Shown: in pieces, positions 55,121-64,000 of the stretch
How positions within the stretch are numbered: position 1 is the first letter of the stretch
Layout: every line of letters starts with the position of its first letter
Source of the DNA: Epichloe hybrida
Taxonomy: Eukaryota > Ascomycota > Sordariomycetes > Hypocreales > Clavicipitaceae
Reading direction: 5' to 3'
DNA: 64,000 nucleotides
Assembly: GCA_019022495.1 (NCBI GenBank)
Contig: JAFEKR010000001.1
Location: 1,860,001-1,924,000, forward strand
Translations under genes and position numbers: made by a program
The notes under the pieces: generated by a model
Database searches by the model: none
Told to the model about the DNA's origin: nothing
Seen by the model: the letters and a program-made list of their open reading frames with translations, nothing else

Positions 55121-56694
55121 ATGAAGTTCGTCAAGAGTGTCCATGCGGTGGCTACCCTGGGTGGCATCTACGCCCCCAAGAATATCGATCTTGACAGCAA
55201 GAGTAAGTTCCGGAACTAAGCAGCTTATATTTGAGTCACACTGCTAACCACACGTGCAGCCTCGGTCCGAAATGTGGCTGCTACCCTCGCTCATGAAACC
55301 ATGAGCTATTACACAGGCAACACCACCGATCCCAAATCAAGGGTATGCATGCAATCAACCCCTCCGTCATATTTGTTGCTCAACAAGTCTCGCCAGGCCA
55401 TCAGTCTGACGCTCTTTTGCAGGAATTTGGCTCTGTCAATAAGCCATACTATTGGTGGGTAGCTGGGGCCCTCTGGGGTTCCATGCTGGATTATTACCAT
55501 TACACCACCGATCCTAGCTACAACGATGTTGTACTGCAAGCCTTGCTGGCCCCTACCAACCTCGGGGCGGGCAAAGACTACATGCCTGCTGAGCATGCCG
55601 ACGAAGAAGGCAACGACGATCTGTTCTTCTGGGGCTCAGCTGTCCTGTCTGCTGCCGAGCGCAACTTCCCTCAGCCCAACTCCAACCTCTCTTCCTGGCT
55701 CGACATTTCCATAAACGTTTTCAATCAGCTTGCCGGTCGCTGGGATACCAAGAACTGCAATGGCGGTCTTTTCTGGCAGATCTACGCCACCAACCCCAAC
55801 GGCTTGAAGTACAAAAACTCTGTTAGCAACGGTGGCTTCTTTCAGCTGGCAGCACGCTTGGCTCGTGCGACAGGCAACGAAACCTATCTCGATTGGGCCG
55901 AAAAGATTTGGGATTGGAACGCACAAGTTGGCTTCATTGACAGCCAGTCCTATCGAATTTACGACGGTGCTGGCATTGGCTCTGGCTGCAAGCAGGTCAA
56001 CAAGAAATCCTTTTCCTACACGACGGGCATCTTCCTGTACGGCGCTGCAGTCATGGCCGAGCAAACCACCGAGGACAAGTGGAGCCAGCGCACTGAGAAG
56101 ATTCTTGACGAGGCTGCCAAGTTTTTCTTCACGGGCAAGGACAAGAACATCATGTGGGAAACAGAATGCGAGCCCAAGGGTAACTGCAATTACGACATGA
56201 TCACCTTCAAGGGATATCTCTCCCGCTTCATGTGGCAGACTGCGCAACTCATGCCTTCGCTGCGCGAAAAGGTGGAGAGCTTGCTCGTCCCTACCGTCAA
56301 GGCGCTGACTGGCACTTGCACTGGTGGCAAGTCTGGTCACCATTGCGGCATGAAGTGGTACGTGGGAGGCTTTGACAACGTTGCTTCCTTTGGAGGTGCA
56401 ATGTGCGCGCAGGAGGCAGTTCAGGGCCTCCTCGCTCGAGACTCTGCTCTTCCGCTCAAGGCAAACGAAATCAAGTGGGTGAAGGATGTCATGTTCACGT
56501 CCATCAACACGTATGCCAGCAGCGAGACAACCAAGCGCGAAGTAAAGCCACCCGCCTCTCAACCATCGTCCCCAGCCCCTACCCAACCCAGCGATGAGGG
56601 TCCAAGCAAGTCGGAGGCCAACGTGGTCACGGGAAACCGGGCATTATTCACAGTCGCATTTGGTTCCGTTCTTGCAGCCTGGAGCTTGGCATGA
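55121..56694 (+). CDS. GH76 mannosidase-like cell-wall protein (DFG5/DCW1 family)
   Basis: Three exons: 55121-55202, 55260-55342 and 55423-56694, giving 478 aa. Family marks are LAHETMSYYTGN, PYYWWVAGALWGSMLDYY, the twin acidic motif GNDDLFFWG (catalytic Asp pair near residues 120-121), NGGLFWQIY and NGGFFQLAARLAR. The C-terminus has a Pro/Ser stalk and a hydrophobic tail (LFTVAFGSVLAAWSLA), the pattern of a GPI anchor. DFG5/DCW1 enzymes act on alpha-1,6-mannan or GPI glycans and cross-link GPI proteins into the wall. The N-terminal MKFVKSVHAVATLGGIYA is only a weak signal peptide. Upstream it follows two GPI-type surface proteins. Confidence 0.92.
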
Positions 56695-57371
56695 TCGCTT
56701 GCATTACCTCCAAGAACCGTTGTCATGCGCATCCCATTCCGGACTACAAAGGGGCTCTTGGCATACAGGATTATTCTTCCTACAAGCAGGGTTCGACCGA
56801 CTCCCACCCCATTGGGGGTTCCAAAAAAGGGAAAAAAAGAAGAAAAAAAAAACCGAATATTCCCTCTGTCAGGTCGCTTCCTCATTCATACGACACGTTC
56901 ACTAAACATAATCTCCTTGTGTTTGTAAATATGGTACCCCTCAGAGTTATATACACTGCCCAGCATATAATGCGCCATTCGGGCTCGAACATGACGTCAT
57001 ACGACTTTTGCATGCTTTGGAAAGAGATGGCGTTGGCATGAATGGAAACACTTGGTACATATTACTACAGTACAACAATCCCTTGGGTTGACCCGAGGTA
57101 CATGCGCTTTAGATGATTGACCAAATTGATCATTTTTTTTTTTTTTTTTACCAAGTTCAGATGATGCCACCGCTCTGGTTCAATAAAAGTGACCAGTTCA
57201 TTCTACGAAGTGTCTAACCCCCGCATGTCTATTCTATATTATACAAGGGACAATAAAGCCAGCTTATTCCCCGCTGTAATAAATGATGTAAGAAAATATG
57301 GAAAGATGAGCAACGCGATGCGGCGCACCGCGGGCGCACCGCTTGTCCCATCATCTACGATGAAGATTTCC
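56695..57371. other. Convergent 3' region (GH76 / HIS5)
   Basis: About 680 bases with an A-rich tract (56823-56851) and a T run (57133-57149). No gene seen. Confidence 0.45.
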
Positions 57372-58644
57372 TCACCTCACCTCAGCCAATGCCTTGCGCA
57401 ACGAGCCCAGAAACCGCGTCACTTCGTCTTCCGTGCCGACCGTGATGCGCAAACAGCCCTGGCACCCGTGCTCTTTCCCCCGAAACCGGACCACCACGCC
57501 CTCCTGCTCCGCGAGTCTCTCGTAGACGGCCAGCGCCGTCGTGTTGTCCGGGCGGCCGTCCGAGTCGAGTATCTCGTAAAGCAAAAAGTTGCTTGCCGTG
57601 CCGCCGCGCAGTCTCCCTACGCCCTCAATCGCGGGCAGTTCCCGCAGCAGTCGGTCGCGCTGGGCCACGAGCTTTGCGCGGTTGCCTCCCATGACGGCGA
57701 GGCCCTTGCCGCCGAGGGCGTACCGCGCGAGGGCGCTCGTGGGGCTGGCGATGTTGTAGGGCGCCTTCATGTTGTTGAGCAGGCGGGCGATGGGGGCGGG
57801 GGCGAATGCCGCGCCGAGGCGGATGCCCGCCATGCCGAAGGCCTTGGAGAGGGTCTGCAAGACGACGAGGTTGGGGAACTCGGCTGCTAGCTCGGCGAGG
57901 GAGGCGTCTTCCGGGGCGAAATCAACGTACGCTTCGTCGAGGACCACCACGCCGTTCCAGGTGGGGTGGTTGAGGATCTGCTGGACGTCGGCCCTGGAGA
58001 GCAGCGCGCCGGTGGGGTTGCCGGGGGAGCAGAGGTAGGCCAGCTTGATGCTCGGGTCCCGCGCCAGGGCGGCCGAGACGGCGGGCACGTCGAGGGAGAA
58101 GTCGGGGGCCGGCGAGAGGGGAACCGTGACGACGGCCACGTCGTTGACCTGTGCCGAGACGCCGTACATGCCGTATGTGGGGGGGCATGTGAGGATGCGA
58201 TCCTTGCCGGGGACGCAGAAGCACCGGATGAGGGCGTCGATGGCCTCGTCGGAGCCGACGCCGACGAAGAGGTTGTCGGGGGTGATGGTCTTGGGGGTGT
58301 GCGCGTGCGTGTTGCGCAGGTCGCAGAGGAGCTGCTTCAGCTCGTGCTGGTGGGGGTCTGGGTAGCGGTGCAGGCCGAGGGGGTTGAGGCCCGCGAGGAA
58401 CGAGTTCGAGTCGGCCACGTCGGAGGAGTGGATGGAGGGACCGCAGGCGTTCTCGTTGGCGTCGAGGAGGACGTTTGTGCCGTCGTCTTTGTAGTCGCTG
58501 TTTTGGGACGTTGGTTGGTTTGGGGGATGATGCTCTGGTTTGGAGGGGGCACCCCGAGGAACACACTCACTCTCGAGCGCAGTGATATGGCTGCAGCGCC
58601 AGGATGTTGGGCCGAGCACAAGTCTTCAAGTTGAATGGCGACAT
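57372..58644 (-). CDS. HIS5: Histidinol-phosphate aminotransferase
   Basis: Two exons: 58644-58571 and 58497-57372, giving 399 aa. It is a class II fold-type I PLP aminotransferase that converts imidazole-acetol phosphate and glutamate to histidinol phosphate, step seven of histidine synthesis. Visible marks are LDANENACGP near the start, SDEAIDALIRCF, CSPGNPTGALL, LDEAYVDFA and the PLP lysine in LSKAFGMAGIRLGA (about residue 243). The first exon supplies MSPFNLKTCARPN and LQPYHCAR, matching the family N-terminus. No mitochondrial presequence is obvious. It is strongly GC-rich relative to its neighbours. It is divergent from the MFS gene. Confidence 0.95.
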
Positions 58645-59967
58645 GGCGATTCGGGATCTGGGTGGTGGCGATGGCGATGGTGGTGATGGTAATGGAGGGG
58701 TTGTCAGTGGTAAATGGAGGGGTTGTTGGCAAGACTCAACTGGGCTGGAAGGAGGAGAGATAAGATAAGATGAAAAATACTCGATTCAACGGCGAGTCCC
58801 TCCGAGTCCCTCCGAGTCCGGAGGCATCTTCTTGCGCTAATGATTAGGTAATCCCCTGGTTATTTAAATCGCATCAACCCGCACGAGCCATGCTGCAGGA
58901 AGGAGTTACATGTTCAAGACCACATACGTCCGTATGTAGTGCATGTGATGGCTGCGAACCTCTTTGTCACTGCCTTTGCCATGGATCCCGCGAAATCTCA
59001 GACTTGGGATAGGTACAGCCTGTGGTGTCACCATTCTGCAGCCGGGGGGGGAGGTCGGGATGAACTTGCAATGCTAGAAGGAATTTCTTGGTCATTCAAT
59101 GGACCCGAGGCTTTTTCTGCTCAGCTTTTTCGGACCGTATCTCGACTTAGTAAAGAGGTGGAAGACCTGCGCGTTTGTTTACTACGTAATAACGTAAGCT
59201 GGCCTGACAAGGATAATGCGTGGTACGATACTTCGTGAAACCAAGTCGCTCCTGCGGCCAGTGCCTCGGCCTCGGTCTGAAGTGGACGGCCTCATGGCGC
59301 TGTTGAAGGAGCCACATGGGCCGATTACAAGACGTATCAGATGGGTGCGTTATTATTATTAGAGTCATTGGGGAAAAGCATTTCATCCTAGAGGATATCG
59401 CCTGCATGAAAGTCGTCGCAGTCAAGACCGAGAAGAACGCCAAGTACATGCCATTATACGCTCAACAGACATATGCATACGTACCCTAATAATAATGTTT
59501 GTTGGCTGACGACTTCCAACCAACACAGTGCGCCTGTCCCGATCCAGCTCCCGAGTTCCACAAGATTAAACAGTGTCATAATCCCTTTTCAATACTGTGC
59601 GATCGACAAATCCAGATCGACACTGAACCATCAAAAACAGTTCCCGACGGCGAGCTCGTCAAGCGATACATCCGTTTTTCGGCCTTTGTCTAGGGACCGA
59701 TGGACAAATGAGCGGGGTATAATTGGGAACAATCAAGGTTTGCGAAGCAAATATTTGCTTCATTTCAATGCCGCTCTCAGTGGTACACAAGTCATTGTAC
59801 GTCACTGCCTCGCTTAGACCCATTCGACTGTTTGTTGACCCGGACACCTAGTGTTTAAAGAACATCAGGCTCTTCGTCCGCTTTTCGTTTTGATCTCTCG
59901 TTCATGTCGGGACATGCCCAAGTCAAGCTGCAGACCTCATGGGCTGTCGCGCGATAGATAACGAGAC
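58645..59967. promoter_or_regulatory. Divergent HIS5 / MFS region
   Basis: About 1.3 kb. It contains a triple TCCGAGTCCC-type tandem (58796-58820) and ordinary sequence. No Gcn4/Cpc1-type TGACTCA box was recognised near HIS5 by eye. No further gene. Confidence 0.4.
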
Positions 59968-62010
59968 ATGATGAATCATGACAGAGAGTCGCCCGCCGTC
60001 GAGGACCACGGGAGACGAACGGAATCATTTGCCTCGTCGTTGCCAAATAATGGGCGTGTTATAAAGCGGAAGGAGCCCATTGCGGCTTGGAGGCTGGTGG
60101 TGTTGTTTGGATGGTACGTGGTGAAAAGAGCCAATCTTGACTATGGATGAATGGTGGTAGACATGCTAACACTGAGGCCTGTTTAGTGTTGGGATGGGGC
60201 TGTTTCTATCTCTCATAGATGCCACTGTAGTGGCTACCATGCTTGTGGAAGTATCGGAGGATTTCCAAGACTTCAGGACGTCGTCGTGGGTAGTGTTGAG
60301 CTACACGTTGACCGAAGTTGGTGAGTGAAACCGGCCAGTCAGTCACCAGTTGAGTGAGATTTGGCTGAAGCGTGCCAGGCTTTTCTGTTGCCATGGCTCG
60401 ATTCTCCGATGCCGTCGGGAGAAAGACAATAGTGTGCACGTCATTCATTATTTTTCTGGCTGCATCCATGGGATGTGGTGCCTCAACCACCCTCGATCAG
60501 CTTGTCGGTTTCCGCGCCGTACAAGGAATCGGTGGCGCGGGCTTGTATTCCATGACCATGATCACTTTCCCGGAGCTCAGTCCGCCCTCCAAAGTTGTCC
60601 TTGTTACTTCAGCTCTGGGAGTGATTGTGGCTCTGGCTGGGCTGGTAGGCCCAGTGCTGGGGGGCCTGCTCACGACTTACGTTGGCTGGCGATATGTTTT
60701 CTGGATTAAGTGAGGCCTATAATCTTTTGGCTTGGAATTGCCTAATACCTGTGGGGAAAACTAATCGTGTTGTTCAGCGGCCCCTGCGCCTTCGTCGCAG
60801 CAGTGTTGCTCCTTTTCCTGTGGCCAAAGGATTATCAGCTGTTCGTGAAAATTTCATTTCGACAACTTGACTACATGGGGGCAGTCTTGGTCCTGGCTGG
60901 AACCGTTCTGCCGGTCTTCATCATCAACCAAGCCGCAATCAAAGAATATGCTTGGGAAAGCGCCACAACGATTACTGTCTTGATTCTGGCAGGCCTTTGC
61001 TGGATATCGCTCATCGTGTGGCAGAGAGTGCTCTTCAAGAACCCCAAACTACACCTTATCCGAGCACAGCTGCCATGGCGGATTATTTCGAACCGTGTCA
61101 TGATGGCCGCCAGCCTGTGAGTCTCAAGTTTCAAGTCTCAAGCCCAACTTGCACAGTCTCGAGTCCTGATGTGAACTCCTGAAACTAGAGATACTTTTCT
61201 GTCCGGATTTGTCTTACTTCTCACAGTCATCAACATTCCTCTTCGGTCACAAATCGTCAACTCGTATGGACCAGTCAAAGCAGGTGCGCTGTTGCTTCCC
61301 ATGATGGGCGGTGGAGCTGCTGGTTGTGCTTTGGGCGGTGGCCTCTCACTGAGAAAAAACACCATCTTTCCGGTTCTTGTCGCTGCTAGCATCGTCACAG
61401 CGATAGCTTCTGGGCTTCTGTCTGATCTACCGGATGACTGGAAACCGCCGCCGAAGCAATGGGCCCTTGAGGCTATTCTTGGGTTGGGCGTTGGTCTGAA
61501 GATATCGAGCACGACCTTTCTCTCTGTACTTCAAGTCGGCTTCGAGGACCACGGTGAGTCTCGAGCGAATGTCCTGGTTTATTAGAAGACCCAGGTCAAT
61601 GACAGCAGAAGGTCGTCGCTGACTCTCGATATGTAGCTATATCCCAGGGCATTATCGCCCAAATGCGAGTGTTTGGGGGCAGTATTGGTGTCGCAATCAG
61701 CATCATCGTACTGATCACGAGGATACAAACCAACCTCAAGGATATTCTGACACCTGAGCAGCTGGCCAACTTTTACCGCTCACCTCTGGCAATATTCACA
61801 TTTTCGTCTGCCCAGCAAATACTAGCCAGGGAGGCGTTCATCGATGCCTTCCGAATTGACATGTATATATGCCTCGGCGTTTCAGTGGCGTCGCTATTTG
61901 TCTCGCTTTTTACGTACCAAGAACATCCACCGTCGGTCAAATCTCGACTGGATGATCTTGAGGCAGAGTTGTCCCGCAGCGCTGCTTTGCCTGGTTCGTC
62001 GGAGGTATGA
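59968..62010 (+). CDS. MFS exporter, DHA2-type (14 TM)
   Basis: Six exons: 59968-60113, 60187-60320, 60379-60709, 60778-61116, 61189-61553 and 61637-62010, giving 562 aa. TM1 has the DHA2 mark LIDATVVATMLVEV. Motif A is ARFSDAVGRK. The antiporter motif C region reads GLVGPVLGGLLTTYVGWRY, followed by VFWINGPCAF. Repeated hydrophobic segments fit 14 helices. The family exports drugs or small toxins with proton exchange; the substrate is unknown, and no biosynthetic genes lie nearby. The N-terminal 40 residues are hydrophilic. A stop-free join across five GT/AG introns supports an intact gene. The first of two adjacent Met codons is taken as start. Confidence 0.9.
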
Positions 62011-62767
62011 GGGAACAGAAGGGAGCATCTGGGTGGTTGGGTTTCTGCTTCTCCCAGAATGCATGATGTAAATGATATTGTAGTGCCCATAAAAAACGAT
62101 TTCCATGGCCTCGCATCGAGAAAAATTCGGGTGAAGGGTTTAAACGTCCGCACAAGTCCCGGCCCCGCCGTTACATATTACAGTACAGCACCCCACTGTA
62201 CATACTCCGTAGACCGACCCGTCACATCAACCTTGCCACCTTCCTTTGGCCAACCTCACCTTTCCGCAATCGCAGATTCCACGAGTCCACGACACACGCC
62301 CGACGAAGAGCCCTCGCCCTTACGCCCTCGCCCCGTCGGCCCCAACACAACAACACACTTCCTCCCAGACACCAAGACGATAGCCTCCCTCCGACTTACT
62401 GCATCTCCATTGCGGAAAACAACGTTCGTGAAAACGACCACGTCGGTTTTCCCTGCCCTTCAGAGCATCCGTCGCGCCCAACGTCACAAAGCTAGCAAAA
62501 TCCCCGTGAGAGTCGAGATAGCGCTCATAGTAATTGGCAAGCATAGAGGACAGAGGCTATCGGAGCTGCGTCTGGTATCAAAATTTGCCGCCTCCGGCCC
62601 ATGACCATATTGTGGCGAAATCGCCAAGCTCTGTCCATCGTCGCCGAAGTCGTCTTGTCTCCCTGCCGCGTCGCGTCTTGGCCGTCTTTTGGCGCCGGGT
62701 CAAATCTGGTCCGTCGGGCCTTTCCGCCTCAATCGAACCTCCGTTGGGAAGCCCTTTCTCTTCCGCC
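62011..62767. promoter_or_regulatory. Intergenic region upstream of the Gln-rich gene
   Basis: About 760 bases including the MFS 3' end and a likely long 5' leader of the next gene. A TACTCCGTA motif lies near 62205. An open frame from 62534 is in frame with the next gene, but its extra N-terminus looks like untranslated leader. Confidence 0.4.
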
Positions 62768-64000
62768 ATGTATAATGCGGGCTACAGCTTTGGCAATCCG
62801 GCTTTCAACCAGTCCGGTGCGCCACAGCAGCAGCAGGGACAACAACAAACGCAGGGACAACAACAACAGCAGGGACAGCAGCAGCAGCAGGGACAGCAGC
62901 AGCAGCAGCAGGGACAGCCCAATCCGCAGATGATGTTTCATCAGCAGCAGCAGTTTGGCGGTATGCCGCAGGGAGCCTTCAACCCTGGAGCCAATTCTCA
63001 ATTGATGCAGGGTATGCCGGGCGGGATGATGCAGAATCCTGGTATGCCCAATATGCCTTCTAATGGACAAAGTGAGTTGCTCTACCTCTTCGAGACGGCC
63101 GGTGCGCCCGCCAATCGTTGAACATAGCATACTACAACTCCGAGGCAATCTGACTCGAGGCGAAAGACGGGTGATTACTAACGTGCCGCGACTACAGTGC
63201 CCGGATATCCTCAACCGTTCCCTGGAGGAGCGTACGGTCAGATGATGCCCGGCGGCGCTCCGCACAACTTCGCGCCAAACAATTACATGATGGCCGGTGG
63301 TATGCAAGGGTTTTCAATGAACCAGCCGGGCATGAACCCCCAACAAGTGCAACTGATGCAGAGGATGCAAGCACAGCAAGCTCAGCAAGCAGCTCAGCAA
63401 GCGGCACAACAGCATCAGCATCAGCATCAGCATCAACAGCAGCATCAGCATCAGCATCAGCATCAGCATCAGCATCAGCATCAACAGCAGCACCACCACC
63501 AACACCAACAACCACACCAGCAACCACACCAGCAACCACACCAGCAACCACAACAACAACAGCCACAACAGCCACAACAGCCACAACAACAACATCATCC
63601 TCACCAGGGTCAGCAACCGCAGCAGCATCAGCAACATCAGCAGCATCAGCAGCATCAGCAGCATTCTCAGCAAAGCCAGCAATCACAGCAGCAACAAGCA
63701 CAGCACCCGCCTCAACAGCAACAGCAACAGCCCCAACAGCAGCAACATCAGGCTCTCCAACAACAGATGAACCCAAGCATGAATCAGGTTTCCACTCCAC
63801 AAAGACCTGCGAGCGCAGCCCAAGGCACCTCGACGAATATCATGCACCAGCAGCACCCACTGTTCAACGCTCCGCAGCCCCAAGGCCAAAATCAAACTCC
63901 TCAGAATGCCCAGCAATCATCTGCTTCAGGTACACCGCAAACACCGACATTCTCCGCCAATCATGGCGGAGGCATGAGCCTCCCAACATCCGCAACGCCA
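62768..64000 (+). CDS. Gln/His-rich protein, 5' part only (possible transcription co-regulator)
   Basis: Exons 62768-63071 and 63198 to beyond the window end; at least 369 aa. It starts MYNAGYSFGNPAFNQ, followed by (GQQQQ)n blocks, Met/Gly/Pro-rich segments (GGMMQNPGMPNMP, then PGYPQPFPGGAYG) and, from about residue 175, long CAG/CAT-encoded Gln and Gln-His tracts. There is no folded domain in the visible part. Such N-termini are common in SWI/SNF-type (Snf5, Swi1), Mediator and Ssn6-like proteins, but I cannot choose between them. The decisive domain would lie beyond the window. The intron has a GTGAGT donor, a TACTAAC branch point and a TACAG acceptor. Confidence 0.8.
63390..63740 (+). repeat. 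CAG/CAT/CAA trinucleotide repeat tract in coding sequence
   Basis: Alternating CAG, CAT, CAA and CAC codons encode Gln and His tracts, with a short hexanucleotide-like CAGCAT array (63415-63482) and a CCACACCAGCAA array (63510-63550). It is likely length-polymorphic between strains. Confidence 0.85.

Noticed and set aside
62534..62767. N-terminal extension of the Gln-rich protein
   Set aside because: In frame, but the text looks like translated leader sequence. The ATG at 62768 begins the characteristic composition.
63192..63800. Minus-strand frame rich in Ala, Val and Asp
   Set aside because: Exact antisense of the CAG/CAT repeat tract of the Gln-rich gene.

Overview
The window is nuclear DNA of a filamentous ascomycete (Pezizomycotina). 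Most genes carry one to five short introns of roughly 50-100 nt with GT/AG borders and CTAAC/CTGAC-like branch points. The gene set (KapC-type bZIP, Arp5 and Ies6, Slh1, Dad4, a fungal MscL, a DFG5-like GH76 enzyme, SUR7/PalI) and an AT-rich, repeat-induced-point-mutation (RIP)-like island point to Sordariomycetes, most likely Hypocreales. That placement is inference from protein character, not a phylogeny.

Layout. 0.1-5.6 kb holds NCA2 (-), ERG25 (+) and a three-exon pterin-4a-carbinolamine dehydratase (-). 5.70-16.39 kb is one AT-rich island bounded by 32-bp inverted repeats. It is a decayed DNA transposon that contains a full-length, mutated Ty1/copia retroelement (LTRs 6728-7548 and 13075-13926, 5-bp target duplication ATTCC) and a 410-bp hAT-like MITE (8-bp target duplication CTTATAGT) with a 58-bp-arm hairpin. 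17-28.7 kb is a dense run of housekeeping genes: a conserved hypothetical (-), kapC (+), ARP5 (-), DAD4 (-), IES6 (+), GOT1 (+) and profilin (-). 28.7-36.5 kb has a long gene-poor stretch, a disordered conserved fungal protein (+) and YKT6 (-). 36.5-44.3 kb holds the 1970-residue helicase SLH1 (+) and an atypical Rab GTPase (-). 46.5-56.7 kb is a membrane and cell-wall neighbourhood: SUR7/PalI-like protein (+), MscL-like channel with a C-terminal cysteine cluster (+), two GPI-anchored-type proteins (- and +) and a GH76 mannosidase (+). 57.4-64 kb holds HIS5 (-), a 14-TM MFS exporter (+) and the start of a Gln/His-rich protein (+) cut by the window end.

How the genes relate. ARP5 and IES6 encode the two partners of the Arp5-Ies6 module of the INO80 remodeler and lie 1.4 kb apart with only the tiny DAD4 between them. 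The other genes serve separate pathways: sterol synthesis, vesicle traffic, actin, ribosome quality control, histidine synthesis and wall assembly. I see no secondary-metabolite or defence cluster. Several genes (PCD, DAD4, GOT1, profilin, YKT6, the MscL-like gene) are only visible when short exons are joined by hand. Exon borders given here are from reading splice sites and protein families, not from transcripts.

I did not find a clearly new biological system. The observations most worth checking are the INO80 partner linkage, the nested island with an unmutated copy of its end at 50.3-50.7 kb, the GC-AG intron in ARP5, DAD4's start-codon-only first exon, and the fungal MscL with a cysteine-cluster tail.
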